Below, one piece after another: positions 45,976-54,318 of a stretch of 64,000 bases of DNA. Position 1 is the stretch's first letter. Every line of letters begins with the position of its first letter. The DNA comes from Winogradskya consettensis (GTDB lineage Bacteria > Actinomycetota > Actinomycetes > Mycobacteriales > Micromonosporaceae). Under the pieces are notes generated by a model. It was given only the letters and a program-made list of their open reading frames with translations. It was not told where the DNA came from and ran no database searches. Position numbers and translations under genes: made by a program. The DNA lies in contig NZ_BOQP01000034.1 in the NCBI RefSeq assembly GCF_018332715.1, positions 124,001 through 188,000 on the forward strand, given 5' to 3'.

Positions 45976-46827
45976 GTGACCAGAATCGACCTGCACTGTC
46001 ACTCGAGGGCCAGTGACGGCACGCTGACCCCGTCCGAGCTGATGCGTGCGGGCGTGGCCGCAGGCCTCGACGTGATGGCCATCACCGACCACGACACCAC
46101 CGGTGGCTGGGACGAGGCCGCGGCAGCGCGGCCCGCCAACCTCACGCTCGTGCGCGGGGCCGAGCTCTCGTGCCGGTGGTACGGCGTCGAGCCGGCGATC
46201 CCCCTGCACCTGCTCGCCTACCTGTTCGACCCCGCCGAGCCACATCTCGCCGCCGACCTGCTGCGGATGCGCACCGATCGCGAACGGCGCGGCGAGAAGA
46301 TAGTCGAGCTCCTGCGGGCGGACGGCGTCGACATCAGCTGGCCCGAGGTGCACGGATATGCGGCCGGCGGCTCGGTGGGACGCCCGCACATCGCCCAGGC
46401 GCTGATCCGGGCCGGGCTCGTGCGCACCACCAGCGAGGCGTTCGCTTCCCGGTGGCTCGGCGCGCGTTACTTCGTACCCAAAGCAGATCTTGATGTTTTT
46501 GAGGCAGTGCGTGCCGTCCGGGCCGCTGGGGGAGTGCCGGTTTTCGCGCACCCGAACGCCACGGTCCGCGGGCGGATCGTGCCCGACAAGTTGATCGTCG
46601 ACCTCGCCGAAGCGGGCCTTTTCGGACTCGAAGCCGACCACGAGGACCACTCGATCGAGCAACGGGCCCACGTGCGCGCGCTCGCCGCGGACCTCGGGCT
46701 CATCGTGACGGGATCGTCCGACTTCCACGGCACCCACAAGACGGTCCAGCTGGGTGCGTTCACGACCGAGCTCGCGGCGTACGAGAAAATTGTCGCCGCC
46801 GCCACCGGCGTCCCGATCTTGGGGTGA
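45976..46827 (+). CDS. PHP-domain phosphoesterase (TrpH/RNase AM-like)
   Basis: The 283-residue protein starts with the PHP metal motif RIDLHCHSRASDGTLTPSEL and has MAITDHDTTGGWDEA, LVRGAELSC, VPVFAHPNATV and the C-terminal VTGSSDFHGTHK. All trinuclear metal ligands appear present. Homologues hydrolyse 3',5'-bisphosphates (pAp) or trim RNA 5' ends. The start is GTG 45976. It follows the PH-domain gene at 43 bases. Confidence 0.9.
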   Translation: MTRIDLHCHSRASDGTLTPSELMRAGVAAGLDVMAITDHDTTGGWDEAAAARPANLTLVRGAELSCRWYGVEPAIPLHLLAYLFDPAEPHLAADLLRMRTDRERRGEKIVELLRADGVDISWPEVHGYAAGGSVGRPHIAQALIRAGLVRTTSEAFASRWLGARYFVPKADLDVFEAVRAVRAAGGVPVFAHPNATVRGRIVPDKLIVDLAEAGLFGLEADHEDHSIEQRAHVRALAADLGLIVTGSSDFHGTHKTVQLGAFTTELAAYEKIVAAATGVPILG

Positions 46828-46878
46828 CGGTCCTCGCAGTTCAGGGCACCGAACGTGGCCGCCACCTAGGTTGATCGC

Positions 46879-47496
46879 GTGGATCTGAAACTGTTCGGTG
46901 AGTTCTTCGTGACCTTGCTGGTGATCGTGGACCCGCCGGGCATGGTCCCCGTCTTCCTCGCTCTGACCGGCACCCTGCCGGCCAAGGAACGCACCCGCGC
47001 GGGCACCCAGGCCGTGCTGCTCGCGCTCGGCGTCATCGTCATCTTCGCGGTCGCCGGGCAGACCCTGCTCGACTACCTGCACGTGCAACTCCCCGCCCTC
47101 CAGGGTGCCGGCGGTCTGCTCCTGCTTCTGGTCGCGTTGCAGCTGCTCACAGGCAAGACGGACGAACCGTCGGAGCAGGGCGGCACCACCAACGTGGCCC
47201 TGGTCCCGATCGGCACCCCGCTGCTGGCCGGCCCCGGCGCGATCGTCGCGACCATGCTTTTCGTGCAGCGTGCGGACGGCTTCTCGGACTACTCGATCAT
47301 CGGTCTCGGCATCATCGCTGTCATGGCCTCGGTGTGGCTGGTGCTGCGTTTCTCCGGCGTCATCGTCAAGCTGCTGCGCCCGGCCGGCATCGAGGTCCTC
47401 ACCCGCATCGCCGGCCTGCTCCTGGCAGCCATCGCGGTCCAGCTCATCGCCGATGCGGCCTTCGCGTTCGTGGAGCTCTACGCCGCGTCCTTCTGA
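46879..47496 (+). CDS. MarC-family integral membrane protein
   Basis: The 205-residue protein has six hydrophobic helices and the MarC start LFGEFFVTLLVIVDPPGMVP, with VALVPIGTPLLAGPGAIVAT and a C-terminal RIAGLLLAAIAVQLIADAAF. The name is historical and transport is not proven; an amino-acid or solute exporter is possible. The start is GTG 46879. It is transcribed in the same direction as the PHP gene. Confidence 0.88.
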   Translation: MDLKLFGEFFVTLLVIVDPPGMVPVFLALTGTLPAKERTRAGTQAVLLALGVIVIFAVAGQTLLDYLHVQLPALQGAGGLLLLLVALQLLTGKTDEPSEQGGTTNVALVPIGTPLLAGPGAIVATMLFVQRADGFSDYSIIGLGIIAVMASVWLVLRFSGVIVKLLRPAGIEVLTRIAGLLLAAIAVQLIADAAFAFVELYAASF

Positions 47497-47559
47497 GACC
47501 TCGTCGAAGTCGGACCCCTGGTCGCAATTTTTGTCGTAGGGCCCTGGCAGGATTGGTTC

Positions 47560-48438
47560 GTGCCCAGGACCCCGCCGCGATCGGCCGCCGTTCCCCACCA
47601 ACAGCTGGGCTTCGACGGCATGCCCGAACGTCTCTTCGTCTGCACACCCAGCAAGCTCGGCTCGTATGCGGACTGCCCCCGTCGCTACCGATACACCTAC
47701 ATCGACCGCCCCAGCCCGCAGAAGGGCCCGCCGTGGGCGCACAACTCGCTGGGCGCGAGCGTGCACACAGCCCTCAAGAATTGGTACGCCTTGCCGGTCG
47801 ACCGTCGCGGCACCGCACCCGTCGCCAGCCTGCTCAAATCGACCTGGGTGCGCGAGGGCTACCGCGACGTTGATCAGGAGCGCATCGCCTACCGCAAGGC
47901 GCTGGGCTGGCTCGACACCTACGTGGCCGGTCTCGACCCGCAGGAAGAACCCCTCGGCGTCGAGCGCGTCGTCGCCACCAAGACCGCGGTGCTCGCCTTC
48001 AACGGCCGGGCCGACCGCATCGACGCCCGCGACGGCGAGGCGGTGATCGTCGATTACAAAACCGGCCGCACCGGCCTCGACGCCGACGACGCCCGCGGCT
48101 CACAAGCTCTGGCCCTCTATGCGTACGCCGCCCAGCGCGTCTTCCGCCGACCGTGCCACAAGGTCGAGTTGCACCATCTGCCAACCGGCACGGTAGCGAC
48201 GCACGAGCACACCGAGGAATCCCTCAACCGCCAGCTGGCCCGCGCCGAAGCCACCGCCCGCGACATCATCGCCGCCGAGAAATCGATGGCAGCGGGCGCC
48301 GACCCGGACGACGAGTTCCCGACGAACCCAGGGTCTTTGTGCGCGTGGTGTGACTTCCGAAAGAGCTGCCCGGCGGGCGCCGAGGTGCAGGCCAAGGAGC
48401 CCTGGGCCGCCATAGAGCACTTGGAGCGCACGACGTAG
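47560..48438 (+). CDS. RecB/Cas4-like PD-(D/E)XK nuclease with predicted iron-sulfur cluster
   Basis: The 292-residue protein has the nuclease core FNGRADRID followed by AVIVDYKTGRTGLDADDARG (Asp and Asp-x-Lys). The later GSQALALYAYA is motif IV/Q-like. One Cys in GSYADCPRRYRYTY and three in LCAWCDFRKSCPAG give the C...CxxCx5C pattern of AddB/Cas4-type [4Fe-4S] nucleases. It probably acts on DNA ends in repair. No helicase or cas gene is near. The start is GTG 47560. Confidence 0.9.
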   Translation: MPRTPPRSAAVPHQQLGFDGMPERLFVCTPSKLGSYADCPRRYRYTYIDRPSPQKGPPWAHNSLGASVHTALKNWYALPVDRRGTAPVASLLKSTWVREGYRDVDQERIAYRKALGWLDTYVAGLDPQEEPLGVERVVATKTAVLAFNGRADRIDARDGEAVIVDYKTGRTGLDADDARGSQALALYAYAAQRVFRRPCHKVELHHLPTGTVATHEHTEESLNRQLARAEATARDIIAAEKSMAAGADPDDEFPTNPGSLCAWCDFRKSCPAGAEVQAKEPWAAIEHLERTT

Positions 48439-48452
48439 CCGTGGTGGGCGGG

Positions 48453-49313
48453 TTAGGCGATGCCGACGCGTTCCAGGGCGGCTTGGCGCATGGGGGCGAC
48501 GCGGTACTGGGCCGGGACGGCGGGGAGAGTGGCTTTGATGAGCAGGCGCAGTCCGCGTACAGAAAGATCCGCTGACTTGTCTGTCGTCGGCCAGCCCAGG
48601 CCGCCGTACATTTTGCGGGCCCAGGGCGGCAGCAGGGCGAGCGCCGTCCCCGCGATGCCGAAGTAGGCCCACCGGGTCGGGCCCAGCGTGAGACCGAGAC
48701 GCAGCGACCGGCTGCCCCAGTTCCCCGGGACAGGCGGGACAGTGAGGAAGAAAGCGGTCTCCGCGCTCTCCTTCGTCATCGCCAGCTCAGGCCGGATCTC
48801 CGCGTAGTAGGCAGCCACCTCCGCGGCCGTCCCCGGCACCGTGCCGGGGTTGAGCCCGATCATCTCGGCGGCGCGCAGCTGCTCGGTGTAGTAGCCGTCA
48901 ACCTCGGCATCGGTCAGCTCGAGACCCGCGCGCCGGGCCGTGGTGAGGAACGACTCCACCTCGGCGACATGCACCCACCGAAGCAACTCCGGCTCGTCGA
49001 TCCGGAACGTCTCACCCGTACGCGGATCGGTCGCCCGCATCTGTGAATGCATCCGCCGGACCCGGCTCGCGGCCAGCTCGACCTCGGCCATGGTGCCGTA
49101 GAGAATCGTTCCCACGTATGCGGAGGTTCGCTCGAAGCGGCCCCAGGGGTCTGCCTTGTAGCCGGAATTCTGCGCGATGGCGGCGACCGCACGGGGATGC
49201 AGCGCCTGCAGGTAGAGCGAACGCAGGCCGCCCATCGTGACGATGGGCTCTTTGTGCACCTTCCAGGTGATCGAGTCGGGGCCGAAGAGTCCGAGGTCGC
49301 CCACGCTGTTCAT
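48453..49313 (-). CDS. MpaB/DUF2236-family oxygenase-like protein
   Basis: The 286-residue protein contains DSITWKVHKEPIVTMGGLRS, LQALHPRAVAAIAQNSGY, DPWGRFERTSAYVGTILYGT and LLRWVHVAEVESFLTTAR, the conserved His-rich core of the family that includes latex-clearing protein and fungal MpaB. Members bind heme or iron and oxidise lipidic or terpenoid substrates, or are uncharacterised. The start is ATG 49313 or GTG 49304; GGAGG lies too close to the ATG, so the GTG is a real alternative. It converges on the nuclease gene. Confidence 0.8.
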   Translation of the reverse strand: MNSVGDLGLFGPDSITWKVHKEPIVTMGGLRSLYLQALHPRAVAAIAQNSGYKADPWGRFERTSAYVGTILYGTMAEVELAASRVRRMHSQMRATDPRTGETFRIDEPELLRWVHVAEVESFLTTARRAGLELTDAEVDGYYTEQLRAAEMIGLNPGTVPGTAAEVAAYYAEIRPELAMTKESAETAFFLTVPPVPGNWGSRSLRLGLTLGPTRWAYFGIAGTALALLPPWARKMYGGLGWPTTDKSADLSVRGLRLLIKATLPAVPAQYRVAPMRQAALERVGIA

Positions 49314-49516
49314 ACCTCCAGCGTGCCACGCAGATCGCCGATCGAGCAGGCCAGATGTACGGCCGCTCCTGCGTCCCTTCGCTGCGCGCTCCTCAGCTGC
49401 GTTTCCCACGACTGAGCGTCCCTTGATTGTGTGTTTCGGGGCTGCGTGTCCCTTGACTGCGTGCTTTCTACTGCGCGTCCGGGGGTTGTGCGTCTTGCAG
49501 CTCCGTGCCGGCGAGA

Positions 49517-49951
49517 TCAGGCGACGCGGTCCGCGTGGCGTTCCTGCTGGCAGGCCGGGCAAAGCCCCCAGAAGGTCACCTCTGCCTCGTCGACCTCGAA
49601 GCCGTGCCCTGTCCCCGGGTCGATGCAGGGGCGTTCGCTCACGTCACAGTCGACGTCCTCGATCGCGCCGCAGCTCCGGCACACGAGGTGGTGATGGTTG
49701 TCACCCACCCGGGCCTCGAAGCGGGCCGCGCTGCCGGCCGGCTCGATCCGGCGGGCCAGCCCGGCACGGGAGAGCGCGCCCAGAACGTCGTACACAGCCT
49801 GGGTGGAGACCGAGTCGAGACGTTCGCGAACCTGCCGGGTGATGTCGTCGACCTCCAGGTGACCACCCTGCGTCAGCACATCAAGCACCGCGAGCCGCGG
49901 CCGCGTCACCCGCAGACCATGGTTACGCAGCAGCTCTTCACCGGTCGCCAT
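49517..49951 (-). CDS. Fur-family transcriptional regulator (FurA/PerR-like)
   Basis: The 144-residue protein has a winged helix (LRNHGLRVTRPRLAVLDVLT; DSVSTQAVYDVLGALSRAGL) and the dimerisation domain with DNHHHLVCRSCGAIEDVDCD and GLCPACQQE. The two CxxC pairs predict a structural zinc. FurA-like members usually control catalase-peroxidase in actinobacteria, but katG is absent here. ATG 49951 begins MATGEELLRNHGLRV. The 200 bases downstream (49314-49516) hold degenerate TGCGTGTCC repeats and no gene. Confidence 0.9.
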   Translation of the reverse strand: MATGEELLRNHGLRVTRPRLAVLDVLTQGGHLEVDDITRQVRERLDSVSTQAVYDVLGALSRAGLARRIEPAGSAARFEARVGDNHHHLVCRSCGAIEDVDCDVSERPCIDPGTGHGFEVDEAEVTFWGLCPACQQERHADRVA

Positions 49952-50231
49952 CCCACAATGACAGCACGCGGAACGTGACGGCTCAACAATGATCTGAGCG
50001 TGCACGCCTTTTGGTATTTCAGGGCATCGGGCGCGGGCTGTGCGTACCCGATCGCTTGCCGGGGCTCAGGTCTGGGGCCGTTCCGGCCTGGATAGGCACC
50101 GGTTTGGGGCACGCTTTGGCCAATGGTGAACCGGATCGCCCCTGCGCGCGTAACCGCAAACAAGTGGATGTTTGCATCGTCAGATAGTTTCGGCGGGCGG
50201 CCCGATACTTCAACCTTCAAGGAGGGTGACC

Positions 50232-50711
50232 GTGTTCGACCAGATTAACGGCATGCCCGTACACGCCCTGGTGCTCCACGCTGCGGTTGTGTTCGTGCCG
50301 CTCCTGGCGCTGTTGGCCATCGTCTACGCGGTCCTGCCGCGCTGGCGATCAAAGATCGGATGGGCGGCACTACTGCTGTCCATCGCCGCGCCGGCCGCTA
50401 CCTACGTAGCCATGGCATCGGGCTCCAAACTGCGCGACCGCCTGGTCGCGAACGGCATGAGCGGCCCGCCGCTCGAGCAGATCGACGACCACATGGGCTT
50501 CGGAACCCTGACGTTCTACTTCTCGCTCGGCCTGGGCATTGTGACCCTGATCATGGTCATCCTCACCCTCCGCACGCCCAACCGCCGCCTCCCCCTGCCT
50601 GCCGACATCGGCCTGGCCGTCATCATGGTGGCGCTGGCCGCACTCTCGGGCTACTACGTCTTCAAGACCGGTGACTCGGGCGCGCAAGCAGTCTGGGGCA
50701 CTTCGTCCTGA
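50232..50711 (+). CDS. DUF2231 membrane protein
   Basis: The 159-residue protein starts VFDQINGMPVHALVLHAAVV, with the His-containing first helix typical of DUF2231. Three more helices follow (IGWAALLLSIAAPAATYVAM, FYFSLGLGIVTLIMVILTLR, IGLAVIMVALAALSGYYVFK). Conserved histidines in VHALVLHA and in IDDHMGFG suggest heme or metal binding; this is inference. GTG 50232 has GGAGGG five bases upstream. It is divergent from the Fur gene, with 280 bases between the starts. Confidence 0.85.
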   Translation: MFDQINGMPVHALVLHAAVVFVPLLALLAIVYAVLPRWRSKIGWAALLLSIAAPAATYVAMASGSKLRDRLVANGMSGPPLEQIDDHMGFGTLTFYFSLGLGIVTLIMVILTLRTPNRRLPLPADIGLAVIMVALAALSGYYVFKTGDSGAQAVWGTSS

Positions 50712-50822
50712 TGAATCCCCGTCCCGGCCGCCATGTGGGGTGGCGACCGGGACGGCCATCAGCTTCGCCTGCTGTTCGGCCCATCTGCCTGCCGTCGGCC
50801 CAGCAGATCTCCCGGCGTCGGG

Positions 50823-51155
50823 TCAGAAGATGACTCGGGCGCAGAGCAGGCACATCAGTACCAGCGCGATCGCCCCGGCGACCAGGCCCACGCCGTAGGT
50901 CATCGTGCGAGCGGCGCCCTCGGACTCGTCCACCGAACTCAGGTTCTGAGCCGGCATCGATCGAGGCGGCGGTGGGTGGGAAACCACCGGGGGTCGCCAG
51001 TGCGGTGAAGCCGGAGCCTGCCGAGGCGGTCCCTCGTACACGGGCTTCGGTTTCGGGGCCGGCACCGGACGGTCAGCCCCGAACTGCCCAGCGGCAGAAT
51101 CCGGGCGTTTCCAGTACGCGTCGTCGTCAGGTCCGGTCGGGGCGGTCACGTTCAT
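50823..51155 (-). CDS. Small Pro-rich membrane-anchored protein
   Basis: The 110-residue protein has an 80-residue Pro-rich head (APKPKPVYEGPPRQAPASPH, WRPPVVSHPPPPRS) and one C-terminal membrane helix (YGVGLVAGAIALVLMCLLCA, then RVIF). It looks tail-anchored. I recognise no family. ATG 51155 begins NVTAPTGPDDDAYWKRPD. It is divergent from the 61-residue acidic protein gene, 56 bases apart. Confidence 0.65.
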   Translation of the reverse strand: MNVTAPTGPDDDAYWKRPDSAAGQFGADRPVPAPKPKPVYEGPPRQAPASPHWRPPVVSHPPPPRSMPAQNLSSVDESEGAARTMTYGVGLVAGAIALVLMCLLCARVIF

Positions 51156-51211
51156 CGACGCTACATCTATCGGGTGCCGACAGCGCACGCGACGCGGCTT
51201 ACCCTTGAAGC

Positions 51212-51397
51212 GTGGACATCCTTGACGAACCCGACCGCGACGTGGACGCCGAGAGGACCGTCGACTTCGAGTCGGAAGACACCCCCGTTCTCCCCGACCA
51301 GACCCGCGATGACACCGCCCGCGGCTGGGGCTACACGAGCACCGAGGACTCGAACGACGAACGCCTCCTCGAAGACCGCCCACCCCACTGGGGCTGA
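51212..51397 (+). CDS. Small acidic conserved actinobacterial protein
   Basis: The 61-residue, strongly acidic protein ends RLLEDRPPHWG, a C-terminus I associate with a family of short actinobacterial proteins of unknown function. The middle contains DDTARGWGYTSTEDSNDE. The start is GTG 51212. No domain, helix or catalytic motif is visible. Confidence 0.65.
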   Translation: MDILDEPDRDVDAERTVDFESEDTPVLPDQTRDDTARGWGYTSTEDSNDERLLEDRPPHWG

Positions 51398-51592
51398 TCG
51401 TCCGCCCCGTCTCCGAGCCCGCTCGGCCCTGGCCGGAGGGCATCGCCCGTACACGCCGAGCGGCTCGGCCCGGGGTCATGGACGCAGCACCCACGAACCT
51501 AACGTCCTTGCGATCCCCGGCAGCGTCACAGCGCGCTCCGCAAGCTCTGCAACGTTGAGGACGCATCGTGTCTGCGCCGGTCCGCTGAATGC

Positions 51593-51728
51593 CCGGCCCT
51601 GGCTCCGGCCCGGCCCTGGCTCCGGCCCGGCCCTGGCTCCGGCCCGGCCCTGGCTCCGGCCCGGCCCTGGCTCCGGCCCGGCCCTGGCTCCGGCCCGAGC
51701 CTGGCTCCGGCCCGAGCCTGGCCGGGCC
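51593..51728. repeat. 17-bp tandem repeat, about eight copies
   Basis: About eight contiguous copies of GGCCCTGGCTCCGGCCC, nearly perfect in the first six; the last two carry a CGAGCC variant. Because 17 is not divisible by three, all frames read through it in rotation and it is not coding. It lies in the 375-base gene-free gap 51398-51773, downstream of both the small acidic gene and the SAF-like gene. Confidence 0.93.
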
Positions 51729-51773
51729 CGGTCCGGTCCGGCTCGGCAACCCCGGCTGGTTGACCGGCGGGCG

Positions 51774-52508
51774 TCAGGCAGGGCGCACGGTTATCGCGTA
51801 GCCCTCGGGGGGTTGTTTGATCGCCGCCTTCGCCGCTTCGGGTGGGAGGGCGAGCAGGAGGCCGCCCGCGAGTGGGTCGTCGATGCCTGTCACTCCTAAG
51901 ACCGTGGCAGCGGTGGCGATCGGGTGGGTGCCGTCGTTGGGGCGAAAGAGGTCGATGCGGTTGCCGACCTGGACCAAGCGCAGTCCTGCCGGCTCAGCAA
52001 GGCGGATCGGAACGCCGACCGTTCCGATCGGGGGTCGTAGCGGTGCAGCTCCGTATGCGTCGCCGGACGCTGTCGTTGTCCCGGCGCCGCTACCGGTACT
52101 GACAACTCCTGGCACGGATCCGGCAGCACCTGGGCTGGGCGGAATGCCTGTCGACGAGTGGGGTTGGCTGGTTGGACCGAGCGTCGATGGCCTGCTGGGT
52201 TGGGTTGCTTGGGTACCGGTCGCATGGGTACTCACCGGCCCGCCAGCGGCAAGGGAGGTTCCATCGCTGCCCGCGCTATTTGCTGAAAGGTCAGCAGGGC
52301 TGGTTGCAGCCTGACGGGCCGAGGGGGCTCGTAGGTGGGGTGTGTTCAGGGGTGAGCCACAGCCGGTCGTTCCCGACCAGATCAGGAAGGTTGCTGAGGC
52401 AAGCAGGATCGCCATCGTGGACAGCTTCAGCAGGAAATTTCTCCGGGGCCTGCGCCAGCGGACCGTGTCCAGCGAAGGCTCTGATGGTGTCGTTCGGTTC
52501 GTTCGCAC
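51774..52508 (-). CDS. SAF/CpaB-RcpC-like secreted or membrane protein
   Basis: The 244-residue protein has an N-terminal membrane helix (FLLKLSTMAILLASATFLIW), a long Ser/Thr/Pro linker (about 55-150) and a C-terminal domain with VGVPIRLAEPAGLRLVQVGN, RIDLFRPNDG and DDPLAGGLLLALPPEAAKAA. This domain resembles the RcpC/SAF region of Flp-pilus CpaB proteins. No other pilus genes are present. Its place beside an fmdB-like gene is typical of actinobacteria, as I recall. The start is GTG 52508. Confidence 0.7.
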   Translation of the reverse strand: MRTNRTTPSEPSLDTVRWRRPRRNFLLKLSTMAILLASATFLIWSGTTGCGSPLNTPHLRAPSARQAATSPADLSANSAGSDGTSLAAGGPVSTHATGTQATQPSRPSTLGPTSQPHSSTGIPPSPGAAGSVPGVVSTGSGAGTTTASGDAYGAAPLRPPIGTVGVPIRLAEPAGLRLVQVGNRIDLFRPNDGTHPIATAATVLGVTGIDDPLAGGLLLALPPEAAKAAIKQPPEGYAITVRPA

Positions 52509-52547
52509 GCGATGAAGGTAGGGAAATCGCGGGGGCGGTGCCGGTGG

Positions 52548-52576
52548 CCCTGTGGACAGCCGCGCATTGTGGATAA
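52548..52576 (-). promoter_or_regulatory. Paired DnaA-box-like element, copy 2
   Basis: Read on the minus strand this is TTATCCACAA, T, GCGC, GG, CTGTCCACAGGG: identical to the element at 3916-3944 except for three bases. The two 9-mers (TTATCCACA and CTGTCCACA) have the same spacing of eight. It lies 40 bases upstream of the SAF-like gene start. Confidence 0.55.
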
Positions 52577-53129
52577 CTCAGGGTCGGGGCTTGCGGCGCG
52601 GTAGAAATGAGGGGCCAGGTCGACGGCCCGGGGCGGGTCATCTCCATCGACGGCGGGTTCGCGGCGTGAGCTGGCGAGCCCGTGCGCGGGACGAGATCTG
52701 CCTCTCGGAGTGCGCACCGGCTGTGGTTGACGGCACGGCGCAGGCGGCCGCTGCTTTGATCGCATCGAGCGCCGCGTGGTGCGGCGCAGCGCGTGGACCT
52801 CAAAACAGACGAGCGAGCGCTGAGCTGGCCCGCGCTGTGGTGGCTGCGGCCCGGGCGCAGCAGGCCGTGAGCACGGCTGAGATCCGGATCGGGCCTACAT
52901 GGTGGGGCCAGGCGTTGGGATCGTGCCTGCTGGCTTCCCGTCACCAGGAGAAACGTGTGTCTCCGCAGGGGCGTACGGGCTGATCGCCGCTACCGGGAGA
53001 AGTAGGCGGGTCTCAGCTGGCTGCGCCGGGAAGGGACGGGTGCAGCCAGCTGGGTCGAGTGCCGGATCTAGGCAGCCAGAAGCGTCGCCGATGGTCGGGG
53101 CGAGTGGCCGTGGCGGGGTGGAGCCTGCG
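52577..53129. other. Mostly gene-free region; one weak reading frame
   Basis: I see no confident gene. A plus-strand frame from GTG 52668 to 52983 (105 codons; EICLSECAPAVVDGTAQAAA, ELARAVVAAARAQQAVSTAE) has lower third-position GC than neighbours and no clear ribosome-binding site, so it may be a decayed gene or chance. The rest lacks repeats or hairpins that I can identify. Confidence 0.4.
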
Positions 53130-53504
53130 TCAGGAGGAGGACGTCGAGGCTGAGGACGTTGACGACGAGGAAGTGGACGACGAGGACGAGGGGGTTGAGG
53201 CCGGTGTCGACGACGTCGTGCTGGGAGATGAGGACGAGTCGGAGGACTTGCTGTCCGACGACTTGCTGTCCGACGACTTGCTGTCCGAGGTCGAGGCCGC
53301 CGCAGGCTTCTCGGCGCTCACGTTGCCGGAGCGGGAGTCGTTGCGGTAGAAGCCGGAGCCCTTGAAGACGATGCCGACTGAGTTGAAGACCTTGCGGAGC
53401 TTGCCGCTGCAGTTGGGGCACTCCGTCAGAGCGGGGTCCGAGAAAGACTGCACCCGCTCGATCTGCTCTCCACACTCTGTGCAGGCGTACTGGTACGTGG
53501 GCAC
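53130..53504 (-). CDS. FmdB-type zinc-ribbon protein with poly-Ser/Thr tail
   Basis: The 124-residue protein starts MPTYQYACTECGEQIERVQS and has ECPNCSGKLRKVFNSVGIVF, so the zinc ribbon is intact with two CxxC pairs. After the conserved GSGFYRNDSR the last 60 residues are almost only Ser, Thr, Ala and Pro, beginning with SDSKSSDSKSSDSKSS repeats. This tail is far longer than in typical FmdB proteins. It sits next to the 5-FCL gene, a conserved actinobacterial order. Confidence 0.87.
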   Translation of the reverse strand: MPTYQYACTECGEQIERVQSFSDPALTECPNCSGKLRKVFNSVGIVFKGSGFYRNDSRSGNVSAEKPAAASTSDSKSSDSKSSDSKSSDSSSSPSTTSSTPASTPSSSSSTSSSSTSSASTSSS

Positions 53505-53574
53505 TGGTCCTCCGCGTCGCTACTCGATGGCTGGCACTCATCGTCCAGGAGTGCCAATGCTCCGTCATCGGAGT

Positions 53575-54237
53575 TTATTTCGTCCAGTCGGGTGGCGCAC
53601 TGAGGCCCTCCGTCGGAGTGATCGTCGCCCCTACGCGCCGGTCGTGGAGTTCGGCGGGCACGGTGTCGACCCGTTCTCCGTCGTGCAGGAGGGCCACGGT
53701 GAACGCCGTGGGGGCGACTCGGGCCAGGGCGCGGTCGTAGGAGCCGCCGCCTCGGCCCATGCGGACGCCTCGGCGGTCGACGGCGAGGGCCGGGACCACC
53801 ACGAACGAGGCCTCGGACACCGCCGCGACACCGAGGCGCCGGCCGATGGGCTCCAGGAGGCCGCGCGCTCCTGGTTGAAGGCTGGACGGGCCTTCGTAGA
53901 GCGCCCAGTCGAGGTCGCCGTCGGGCAGCAGTACCGGAAGCAGGATCACCGGGGAGGGCACTGAGTGGAACGGGTCGGGCAGGGGAGCAGGAGCGGCGTA
54001 GACGCTGCGTAGTGCTTCGGGCAGTTCGGGGCCGCCGGGCTCCGGACCGAGGGGGACATAGGCGGCAATCACTGTCGGTGATTGGGTGCGTATCGCGGTC
54101 AGGAGGGTTGATCGGGTGGCAAGGGCGGCGGAGCTGAGGTTTTCCGGGGATTTCGATCTACGGGCTGCTAGGAGACGTGTGCGGAGGGCAACCTTTGCGG
54201 CGCGTGAACTTTCGGCATCACTGGCGAAATCGGGCAT
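53575..54237 (-). CDS. 5-formyltetrahydrofolate cyclo-ligase
   Basis: This enzyme uses ATP to convert 5-formyl-THF (folinate) into 5,10-methenyl-THF. The 220-residue protein has RTRLLAARRSKSPENLS, YVPLGPEPGG and the ATP/folate signature VRMGRGGGSYDRAL, followed by VALLHDGERVDTVPAELHDR. ATG 54237 was chosen at MPDFASDAESSRAAKVALR. It is divergent from the diguanylate cyclase gene and co-directional with the fmdB-like gene downstream. Confidence 0.92.
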   Translation of the reverse strand: MPDFASDAESSRAAKVALRTRLLAARRSKSPENLSSAALATRSTLLTAIRTQSPTVIAAYVPLGPEPGGPELPEALRSVYAAPAPLPDPFHSVPSPVILLPVLLPDGDLDWALYEGPSSLQPGARGLLEPIGRRLGVAAVSEASFVVVPALAVDRRGVRMGRGGGSYDRALARVAPTAFTVALLHDGERVDTVPAELHDRRVGATITPTEGLSAPPDWTK

Positions 54238-54318
54238 GCAACACCCCCTTCTGAAAACCGGCAAACGGTGCGCACTATGTCAGCATCGCTCCAAAGAAGG
54301 CCACTTCCAGGAGGATAT

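Noticed and set aside
43941..47766. Two minus-strand frames of about 650-670 codons
   Set aside because: Both are antisense to the DUF6758-like, PH, PHP and MarC genes, which have recognisable families and ribosome-binding sites.
51589..51801. 70-codon frame over the 17-bp array
   Set aside because: A 17-bp unit rotates frames, so the peptide repeats only every 51 bases; this is an artefact of the repeat.
52668..52983. Plus-strand frame of 105 codons
   Set aside because: No clear ribosome-binding site, lower third-position GC than neighbours and no recognisable family. Kept only as a note in the region entry.
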